Of a stretch of 64,000 bases of DNA, positions 57,499 through 64,000 are shown one piece after another. The first letter of the stretch is position 1; each line of letters opens with the position of its first letter. Source of the DNA: Aeromicrobium sp. 9AM. Lineage in GTDB: Bacteria > Actinomycetota > Actinomycetes > Propionibacteriales > Nocardioidaceae. The notes beneath the pieces are model-generated. The model was not told where the DNA came from. It saw only the letters and a list, made by a program, of their open reading frames with translations, and made no database searches. Position numbers and translations under genes: made by a program. The DNA lies in NCBI RefSeq assembly GCF_902506105.1, contig NZ_LR733304.1, forward strand, positions 2,429,832 to 2,493,831, written 5' to 3'.

Positions 57499-60400
57499 AT
57501 GAGCACGCAGGACTTCCACACCCCGGCCCATCCCGTCCGATTCGTGACCGCCTCGGCGCTGTTCGACGGCCACGACGCCTCGATCAACATCATGCGTCGC
57601 ATACTGCAGTCGCAGGGCGCTGAGGTCATCCACCTCGGCCACAACCGGTCCGTGCAGGAAGTCGTCGACGCCGCGATCGACGAGGACGTGCAGGGCGTCG
57701 CGGTCAGCTCCTACCAGGGCGGCCATGTCGAGTACTTCGAGTACCTCGTCGAGTCGCTCCGCGAGCGGGGTGCCGGACACGTCAAGGTGTACGGCGGCGG
57801 TGGCGGCGTGATCGTCCCTGAGGAGATCGCGCGACTCCGCAACGCCGGCGTCACGATCTTCTCCCCCGAGGACGGGCAGCGGCTCGGCCTCACCGGCATG
57901 ATCAACACGATGATCGAGGCATGCGACGTCGACCTCTGGGACGATCGCCAGTCGGCCGCCGACGCCGTCCTGTCCGGCGAGCGGGGTGCCCTCTCCCGCG
58001 CCGTCACCGGCGCCGAGCTCGACCGGCTCGATCCCGCGTTCCTCGACTCGATCCGCTCGGCCTCGGCCTCGTCGGGCACCCCGGTGCTCGGCATCACCGG
58101 CACGGGAGGATCCGGCAAGTCGTCGCTGTCCGATGAGCTCGTCCGCCGGTTCCGCCTCGACCAGCAGGACAAGCTCCGCATCGGCGTCATCGCCGTCGAC
58201 CCGACCCGTCGTCGCGGTGGCGGCGCCCTGCTCGGCGACCGCATCCGGATGAACTCGCTCGACGGCGACCGCATCTACTTCCGGTCGCTCGCAACCCGCG
58301 GCAGCCACGAGCTGCCCGACTGCCTGCCGATCGTCGTCGACCTGCTCAAGGCCGCCGGCCACGACCTGGTGATCGTCGAGACCCCCGGCATCGGCCAGGG
58401 CGACGCCGCGATCGTGCCATATGTCGACAAATCGATGTACGTCATGACGCCCGAGTTCGGCGCCGCCTCGCAGCTCGAGAAGATCGACATGCTCGACTTC
58501 GCCGACGTCGTCGCGATCAACAAGTTCGAGCGTCGTGGCGCCAAGGACGCGCTGCGTGACGTCGGCCGCCAGCTCGTCCGCAACCGCGAGGCGTTCGGCT
58601 CCAAGCCCGAGGACATGCCGGTGTTCGGCACCTCCGCGGCGACGTTCAACGACGACGGCGTGACCGCGTTGTTCCAGCACCTCGTGTCGATCCTCGCGCC
58701 CGAAGGGCTCGCCGTCTCCGAGGGCATCCTGCCCGCCGCCGACGTGAAGTTCTCCAGCGGCATCGACCAGGTTGTCCCGCCCGAGCGCACGCGCTACCTC
58801 GCCGAGATCACCGAGGCCGTACGCGCCTATCACGCGACGACCGACGACCTGGTCGCCAAGGCGCGCCGGCTGCAGCGGCTCGAGGCCGTGGCGGCGGAGG
58901 ACCTTTCGACAGGCTCAAGGGACGAGCTGGCCGAGCTGGTCGACGACGCCCGCAAGCAGCTCCCCCACGAGGTCACCGAGCAGATCGACGGCTGGCCCGC
59001 GATCGTCGAGACCTACTCCGGCGACGAGCTCGTCGTCCGCATCCGCGAGACCGACAACCACACCGCGCTGACTCGCGAGTCGTTGTCGGGCACCAAGGTC
59101 CGCCGCGTGAGCCTGCCGCGCCACACCGACCACGGCGACCTCGTGACGTACTGGCGCAAGGAGAACCTGCCGGGCCACTTCCCGTTCACCGCTGGCGTGT
59201 TCCCGTTCAAGCGTGACGGCGAGGACCCCGCCCGTATGTTCGCCGGTGAGGGCGACCCGTTCCGCACCAACCGCCGCTTCAAGCTGCTGTCGGCCGACGG
59301 CGAGGCCACCCGGCTCTCGACCGCGTTCGACTCCGTCACCCTCTACGGCCGCGACCCCGACCTGCGCCCCGACATCTACGGCAAGGTCGGCACGTCCGGG
59401 GTCTCGGTCGCGACGCTCGACGACATGAAGGCTCTCTACGACGGGTTCGACCTGGTGGCGCCGTCGACCTCGGTGTCGATGACCATCAACGGCCCCGCGC
59501 CGACCGTTCTCGCGTTCTTCCTCAACACAGTGATCGACCAGCAGGTGGCGGAGTTCCGCGCCGAGCACGACCGCGAGCCCGACGCCGAGGAGTACGACGT
59601 GCTGCGGTCGTACGCGCTGCAGAATGTACGTGGCACGGTGCAGGCCGACATCCTCAAGGAGGACCAGGGGCAGAACACGTGCCTGTTCTCCACCGAGTTC
59701 AGCCTGCGGATGATGGCCGACATCCAGGAGTGGTTCATCGCCAACCAGGTCCGCAACTTCTACTCCGTCAGCATCTCGGGCTATCACATCGCCGAGGCGG
59801 GGGCGAACCCCATCAGCCAGCTGGCGTTCACGCTCGCCAACGGTTTCACGTACGTCGAGGCCTACCTCGCGCGCGGCATGGACATCGACGACTTCGCGCC
59901 CAACCTGTCGTTCTTCTTCTCCAACGGCATGGACGTCGAGTACTCCGTGCTGGGCCGCGTCGCCCGCCGCATCTGGGCCATCACGATGCGCGACAAGTAC
60001 GGGGCCAACGAGCGCTCGCAGAAGCTCAAGTACCACGTGCAGACATCCGGCCGGTCCCTGCACGCGCAGGAGATGAGCTTCAACGACATCCGCACGACGC
60101 TGCAGGCGCTCATCGCGATCTACGACAACGCCAACAGCCTGCACACCAACGCGTACGACGAGGCCGTCACGACCCCGTCGGAGGAGTCCGTACGCCGCGC
60201 GCTGGCCATCCAGCTCGTCATCAACCGCGAGTGGGGCCTCGCGATGAACGAGAACCCGACGCAGGGTGCCTACATCATCGACGAGCTCACCGACCTGCTC
60301 GAGGAGGCCGTGCTCGCGGAGTTCGACCGCATCAACGAGCGCGGCGGCGTGCTCGGCGCGATGGAGACCGGCTACCAGCGCGGCCGCATCCAGGACGAGT

Positions 60401-60732
60401 CGATGCTCTACGAGCAGCGCAAGCACGACGGCTCGCTGCCGATCGTCGGCGTCAACACATTCCGCAACCCGCATGCCGACGAGCTCGAGCCGCCGACCGT
60501 CGAGCTGGCGCGGGCGACCGAGGCCGAGAAGTCGTCGCAGCTCGAGCGCGTCCAGACCTTCCACAAGACGCATCGCGACGAGGCCGCCGAGGCGATCGAG
60601 CGGCTCAAGCTGGCCGCGATCAACCACGAGAACGTCTTCGCGGTGCTGATGGACGCCGCGCGGGTCTGCTCGCTGCAGCAAGTCACCGAGGCGTTCTTCG
60701 AGGTCGGCGGCCAGTACCGCCGCAACGTGTAG
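57499..60732 (+). CDS. icmF: Fused isobutyryl-CoA mutase IcmF (B12-dependent, with G-protein chaperone)
   Basis: A 1077-aa fusion of three modules. The B12-binding domain has DGHDASINIM near residue 23 (Asp23, His25; the cobalt-ligating DxH motif). The MeaB-like GTPase chaperone has Walker A GTGGSGKSS near 201 and a switch region. The radical mutase (about 520-1077) has SVSISGYHIAEAGANP, the IcmF version of the active-site segment. It interconverts isobutyryl- and n-butyryl-CoA or related acyl-CoAs. A family B repeat lies in the linker (residues 468-474, LSTGSRD). It is a consumer of the B12 made by the cob genes upstream. MarR-controlled by inference. Confidence 0.93.
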   Translation: MSTQDFHTPAHPVRFVTASALFDGHDASINIMRRILQSQGAEVIHLGHNRSVQEVVDAAIDEDVQGVAVSSYQGGHVEYFEYLVESLRERGAGHVKVYGGGGGVIVPEEIARLRNAGVTIFSPEDGQRLGLTGMINTMIEACDVDLWDDRQSAADAVLSGERGALSRAVTGAELDRLDPAFLDSIRSASASSGTPVLGITGTGGSGKSSLSDELVRRFRLDQQDKLRIGVIAVDPTRRRGGGALLGDRIRMNSLDGDRIYFRSLATRGSHELPDCLPIVVDLLKAAGHDLVIVETPGIGQGDAAIVPYVDKSMYVMTPEFGAASQLEKIDMLDFADVVAINKFERRGAKDALRDVGRQLVRNREAFGSKPEDMPVFGTSAATFNDDGVTALFQHLVSILAPEGLAVSEGILPAADVKFSSGIDQVVPPERTRYLAEITEAVRAYHATTDDLVAKARRLQRLEAVAAEDLSTGSRDELAELVDDARKQLPHEVTEQIDGWPAIVETYSGDELVVRIRETDNHTALTRESLSGTKVRRVSLPRHTDHGDLVTYWRKENLPGHFPFTAGVFPFKRDGEDPARMFAGEGDPFRTNRRFKLLSADGEATRLSTAFDSVTLYGRDPDLRPDIYGKVGTSGVSVATLDDMKALYDGFDLVAPSTSVSMTINGPAPTVLAFFLNTVIDQQVAEFRAEHDREPDAEEYDVLRSYALQNVRGTVQADILKEDQGQNTCLFSTEFSLRMMADIQEWFIANQVRNFYSVSISGYHIAEAGANPISQLAFTLANGFTYVEAYLARGMDIDDFAPNLSFFFSNGMDVEYSVLGRVARRIWAITMRDKYGANERSQKLKYHVQTSGRSLHAQEMSFNDIRTTLQALIAIYDNANSLHTNAYDEAVTTPSEESVRRALAIQLVINREWGLAMNENPTQGAYIIDELTDLLEEAVLAEFDRINERGGVLGAMETGYQRGRIQDESMLYEQRKHDGSLPIVGVNTFRNPHADELEPPTVELARATEAEKSSQLERVQTFHKTHRDEAAEAIERLKLAAINHENVFAVLMDAARVCSLQQVTEAFFEVGGQYRRNV
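58902..58920 (+). repeat. Intragenic STGS repeat (family B) in icmF
   Basis: CCTTTCGACAGGCTCAAGG, in frame as LSTGSR, in the linker between the G-domain and the mutase. Same core and frame as in CobL. Confidence 0.75.
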
Positions 60733-60742
60733 CCCTTCGCAG

Positions 60743-60759
60743 GTCTCCGGCTCGGAGAC
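60743..60759 (+). terminator. Small hairpin after icmF
   Basis: GTCTCCG, loop GCT, CGGAGAC: a perfect 7-bp stem, followed by AACCTTT. A weak terminator at best. Confidence 0.35.
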
Positions 60760-60819
60760 AACCTTTCGGGCTCGACCCGCATCTCTGGGATGACGACGTC
60801 GATCTCGGAGGAGTTCAGC

Positions 60820-62916
60820 ATGACGGTGCTGGCGCAGCAGCGGGTGATTCCCGCGAAGACGCGAACGGCGGCGCCCGTACGCCGCGACGACATCCAGGGA
60901 CTGCGCGCGATCGCGGTCACGACCGTCGTCGCGTACCACGCCGGCATGCCGTTCGTGCCCGGCGGATTCGTCGGCGTCGACCTGTTCTTCGTGCTGTCGG
61001 GGTTCCTGATCACCCAGCTGCTGCTGCACGAGGTCGCCACCACAGGGACCGTCAGCCTGCGCCAGTTCTGGGCGCGCCGGGCCCGGCGCATCCTGCCGCT
61101 GTCCGCCCTCGTGCTCGTCACGACGATGCTCGCGGTGCGCGCGTTCATGAGCCCGCTCGACCGCAAGGCGATCGGCACGGACGTCCTGTGGTCGGCCCTG
61201 TTCTCGGGCAACTGGCGGTTCGCCCAGCAGCAGACCGACTACCTGGCGAGCGACCGCGACCCGTCGCCGGTACTGCACTACTGGAGCCTCGGCGTCGAGG
61301 AGCAGTTCTACTTCGTGTGGCCCGTGCTGCTGATCGTGCTCGCGGTCGTGTGGCGGCTGGCCGGCCGCGGCCGCACGACGTACGCCATCGCGTTCGGCGG
61401 CGCGTTCGTCGCGGTGATCGCGGCGTCTCTCGCCCACAGCGTCCACACGACCGCGGCCAACCAGCCGTACGCGTTCTTCGGCACGCCGTCGCGCGCGTGG
61501 CAGCTTGCCGCGGGAGCGCTCGTGGCGGTGGCGGTGCCCGCGATCATGCGCCTGCGCAGCCGGATCCGTGCCGTGCTCGGCGCCGCGGCCCTCGTGCTGT
61601 TCGCCCTCTGCGTCTGGCTGCTGGACGAGTCCGGCACCGCCGGCCTGGCGTACCCGTCATGGCTCGCCGTCGCGCCGACGCTGGCCGGCGTGCTGCTGGT
61701 CGTGTCGGGCACCGGGACGTACGGACGACTCAACCGGCTGCTCTCGATCCGCCCGCTGACGTACGTCGGCGACCTGTCGTTCTCGATCTATCTGTGGCAC
61801 TGGCCCGTGCTGGTCATCGGCATGGCAGCGCTCGACACCCGCGCGGTGGAGGTGCGCCTCGGCCTGGTCGCTGTCGCCCTCGGGCTCAGCGTCGCGAGCC
61901 ACCGCCTCGTCGAGAATCCGTTCCGGCGCGCCCGGGTGCTCGCGAGGCGCCCCGGCCTCAGCCTGGCTGTCGGTGCCGCACTCGTGACCGCCGTCGTTGC
62001 CGTCGTGGCGTACGCGTCGCACGCCGAGACGATCGACCACGTCATGACCACGCCGGTGACAGGGGACGGGCATCGTCAGGCGCCGGTCTCGCAGCACATC
62101 ACGCCGTCCCTCGAGGCGGCGGCGAGCGACGCCGGACCGTTCAAGGACATGGGCTGCCACGTGGGGTTCACGCAGACCGCGACACCGTCGTGGGACGGTT
62201 GCACGTTCGCCGACAAGGGCGCCCGACAACGGGTCGTGGTGCTCGGTGACTCGATCGGCGGCGCGGTCGCCCCCGCCGTGATCGCGGCCGGCGAGCAGCG
62301 CGGCTGGGCGGTGACGGTCTGGGCGAAGAGCCGCTGCCCGATGGCCGACGTCACAAAGTTCGATCCCGAGCTCGGCGGCGCGTACGGCGCGTGCGACGTG
62401 TTCCGCGAGGCGGCCCTGCGCCAGATCGAGGAGCGTCGTCCGGACCTCGTCGTGCTGGCGATGAGCCGGCTCTCGACCGGCGAGCTGGCGGTGGACGGCT
62501 CCGATCGAGTCACCGAGGGCCGCGAAGCCGTGGTCCTGGCGACCCGCGGCCTGGAGCGTACGATCGACCGGCTCCACGCGGCCGGCATCGGCGTCGTGCT
62601 GTCGGACTCGCCCAACCGGGCGCCGTTCTTCCCGACGAGCTGCCTCGCGCAGAAGCGCGACGTCAGTCGGTGCACCTTCCCGGTCGACCGACAGCCTTCG
62701 GTCATGGCCGCCGCCGCACGGCTGATGCCCGACGAGGCCGCACTCGTCGATGCCAACGCGACGGCCTGCCCCGGCGACACCTGCCTGCCGGTGGTCGGCG
62801 GCGTCGTCGTCTATCGCGACAAGCTCCACTTCACCCAGACCTTCGCCAGGACCCTCGCAGACCGGTTCGCCGCGGGGATCGATGCGGCCATGGCACGTGA
62901 AGCGCGGGGCGGCTGA
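60820..62916 (+). CDS. Membrane acyltransferase with C-terminal SGNH domain (OafA-like)
   Basis: A 698-aa protein. Residues about 25-375 are an acyltransferase-3 domain with about ten TM helices (QGLRAIAVTTVVAYHAGMPF in outline, GVDLFFVLSGFLITQLLL, YWSLGVEEQFYFVWP, SFSIYLWHWPVL), and the C-terminal third (about 440-690) is an extracytoplasmic SGNH hydrolase-like domain (VVLGDSIGGAVAPAV near 472). It probably O-acetylates a surface polysaccharide or peptidoglycan. ATG 60820 is preferred over 60790: GGAGGAG lies seven bases upstream. Confidence 0.9.
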   Translation: MTVLAQQRVIPAKTRTAAPVRRDDIQGLRAIAVTTVVAYHAGMPFVPGGFVGVDLFFVLSGFLITQLLLHEVATTGTVSLRQFWARRARRILPLSALVLVTTMLAVRAFMSPLDRKAIGTDVLWSALFSGNWRFAQQQTDYLASDRDPSPVLHYWSLGVEEQFYFVWPVLLIVLAVVWRLAGRGRTTYAIAFGGAFVAVIAASLAHSVHTTAANQPYAFFGTPSRAWQLAAGALVAVAVPAIMRLRSRIRAVLGAAALVLFALCVWLLDESGTAGLAYPSWLAVAPTLAGVLLVVSGTGTYGRLNRLLSIRPLTYVGDLSFSIYLWHWPVLVIGMAALDTRAVEVRLGLVAVALGLSVASHRLVENPFRRARVLARRPGLSLAVGAALVTAVVAVVAYASHAETIDHVMTTPVTGDGHRQAPVSQHITPSLEAAASDAGPFKDMGCHVGFTQTATPSWDGCTFADKGARQRVVVLGDSIGGAVAPAVIAAGEQRGWAVTVWAKSRCPMADVTKFDPELGGAYGACDVFREAALRQIEERRPDLVVLAMSRLSTGELAVDGSDRVTEGREAVVLATRGLERTIDRLHAAGIGVVLSDSPNRAPFFPTSCLAQKRDVSRCTFPVDRQPSVMAAAARLMPDEAALVDANATACPGDTCLPVVGGVVVYRDKLHFTQTFARTLADRFAAGIDAAMAREARGG

Positions 62917-62917
62917 G

Positions 62918-63208
62918 TCAGCCGACGCCCTCGATGATGCGGATCTCGCGCTCCGCCCCGTCACCCAGCGCTTGGAGAGCCGCCTGGTAGCCGTCGCTGT
63001 GATACGCCGCGACCGCCGCATCGACGCTCTCGAACTCGATCAGCGTCGTGCGCTCGGTCGTGCCGGACTCGAACGCGTGCGCCGGGTTGCCCCGGGCGAG
63101 GAACGTGCCACCCGCCGCGCGCATCGCCGGGCCGGCGAGCTCGATGTAGGCGGCGAGCCGTTCCTCGTCGTGGACGACGGTGAACGTGTTGATCCAGTAG
63201 GCAACCAT
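62918..63208 (-). CDS. DUF1330 family protein
   Basis: A 96-aa protein of the DUF1330 ferredoxin-like fold (YWINTFTVVHDEERLAAYIE at the N-terminus, then LIEFESVDAAVAAYHSDGYQAAL in outline). Function unknown; many relatives sit next to oxidoreductase genes. The ATG at 63208 has a GAAGGACA site upstream. It is probably the second gene after the acyl-CoA dehydrogenase on this strand. Confidence 0.85.
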   Translation of the reverse strand: MVAYWINTFTVVHDEERLAAYIELAGPAMRAAGGTFLARGNPAHAFESGTTERTTLIEFESVDAAVAAYHSDGYQAALQALGDGAEREIRIIEGVG

Positions 63209-63244
63209 GATGTGTCCTTCGGTCGTGGTCAGCGGTGGTGGTGG

Positions 63245-64000
63245 TCAGCGCGCGAGGTCACGGGCGATGACGAGGCGCTGGATCTGGTTGGTGCCCTCGA
63301 AGATCTGCATGACCTTGGCCTCGCGCATGTAGCGCTCGACCGGGAAGTCGCGGGTGTAGCCGGCACCGCCGAACACCTGCACAGCGTCGGTGGTGACCTT
63401 CATGGCGTTGTCGGTGCAGATGAGCTTGGCGATCGACGCCTGCCGGGAGAACTTCTGCCCTGCGTCCTTCAACCGCGCCGCCGCCAGATAGGTCGCCCGC
63501 GCCGACTCCACCGCAGCGGACATGTCGGCGAGCACGAAGCCCAGCCCCTGGTGGTCGATGATCGCCTTGCCGAACGTCTGGCGGTCCTTGGCGTACGCGA
63601 TCGCGGCGTCCAGGGCACCCTGCGCCAGGCCGGTCGCGACGGCGGCGATGCCCAGGCGTCCGGAGTCCAGGCCCGCAAGGGCGATCGGCAGGCCCTGGCC
63701 CTCGTCGCCGAGCCGGCGCTCGGCCGGTATGCGGACGTCGTCGAACAGCATCGTCGCGGTGGTCGAGCCCATCAGGCCCATCTTCTGCTCCGGGTGGTCC
63801 GCAGTCAGACCCGGCGTGTCCGCCGGCACCAAGAAGCAGGAGATTCCACGGCCGCCGTCGTCGGACGTACGGGCCATGACCTTGTAGAAGTCGGCCTTGC
63901 CGCCGTGCGTCGTCCACGCCTTCGCACCGTTGAGCACGTACGAGTCGCCGTCGCGGACGGCTCGCGTCTTCATCGCCGCCGGGTCCGACCCGGCGTGCGC
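63245..64000 (-). CDS. Acyl-CoA dehydrogenase, 5'-truncated by the window
   Basis: FAD-dependent dehydrogenase of fatty acyl-CoA or branched-chain acyl-CoA; about 252 codons are visible. The frame is open to the end of the window (AHAGSDPAAMKTRAV), so the N-terminus lies beyond. Segments: GDSYVLNGAKAWTTHGGKAD (outline), GFVLADMSAAVESARATYL, and the C-terminal QVFGGAGYTRDFPVERYMREAKVMQIFEGTNQIQRLVIARDLAR (in outline) with the catalytic Glu of FEGTNQIQ. The stop is at 63245. Confidence 0.93.
   Translation of the reverse strand, partial: AHAGSDPAAMKTRAVRDGDSYVLNGAKAWTTHGGKADFYKVMARTSDDGGRGISCFLVPADTPGLTADHPEQKMGLMGSTTATMLFDDVRIPAERRLGDEGQGLPIALAGLDSGRLGIAAVATGLAQGALDAAIAYAKDRQTFGKAIIDHQGLGFVLADMSAAVESARATYLAAARLKDAGQKFSRQASIAKLICTDNAMKVTTDAVQVFGGAGYTRDFPVERYMREAKVMQIFEGTNQIQRLVIARDLAR

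Noticed and set aside
1..64000. Search for tRNA, rRNA, CRISPR arrays and prophage genes
   Set aside because: None seen: no regularly spaced direct repeats, no cloverleaf-like sequence with a TTC-arm pattern, and no phage structural genes.

Overview
The window is about 70% G+C, with many GTG starts, frequent four-base ATGA/GTGA stop-start overlaps, several promoters that look leaderless, and frequent CGTACG words. Together with the aerobic cobalamin gene set, the IucA/IucC siderophore locus, a fused isobutyryl-CoA mutase and SCO6745-type proteins, this points to a high-G+C actinobacterium, most likely Propionibacteriales/Nocardioidaceae (Nocardioides or Aeromicrobium-like). That placement is inference. 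No rRNA, tRNA, CRISPR array or insertion sequence was seen.

Layout. 1-8.8 kb: end of a PQQ-type sugar dehydrogenase, a TetR regulator divergent from a Baeyer-Villiger monooxygenase/cytochrome P450 pair, a DUF3516-type helicase coupled to a PAP2 phosphatase, and a quinone oxidoreductase. 8.8-13.9 kb: a three-gene hydroxamate siderophore operon of desferrioxamine type (desA, desB and a fused desC-desD) behind an IdeR/DmdR-like iron box. 14-25.3 kb: accessory metabolism with local regulators: two aldo-keto reductases, XRE, MerR, AraC and two TetR regulators, a secreted SGNH hydrolase, a LigD-type polymerase domain, an Ohr protein and an SDR. Several operators are readable.

25.3-52.3 kb is a cobalamin biosynthesis region carrying most of the aerobic (late cobalt insertion) route: cobF, cobN, cobG (short), cobH, cobIJ, cobM, cobL, a ChlI/ChlD-type chelatase subunit, cobO, a cobB-cobC fusion, cobA (SUMT), a phosphoglycerate-mutase-like phosphatase, cbtB, cbtA, cobT, cobS, cobU, cobD/cbiB, cobK and cobQ. 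Three cobalamin riboswitches precede cobN, the chelatase operon and cbtB. A few unrelated genes are mixed in: SRPBCC, RNase HI, a FhuF-like reductase, GNAT, an SDR and an ABM-domain membrane protein. 53-64 kb: a truncated Fic gene, an acyl-CoA oxidase, a secreted protein of unknown function, a MarR regulator divergent from the B12-dependent mutase icmF, an acyltransferase-SGNH membrane protein, a DUF1330 protein and a partial acyl-CoA dehydrogenase.

The most unusual signal is a set of short dispersed and palindromic repeats that sit in frame inside six protein-coding genes: cobN, cobIJ, cobL, the chelatase subunit, cobB-cobC and icmF. Several fall in loops or inter-domain linkers, and two of the repeat families also occur between genes in this window. 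Other oddities are the CobG without its Fe-S cysteines, a 27-codon ORF joined by ATGA overlaps to both cobG and cobH, the CobB-CobC and DesC-DesD fusions, and a SUMT carrying a remnant Met8-like domain.
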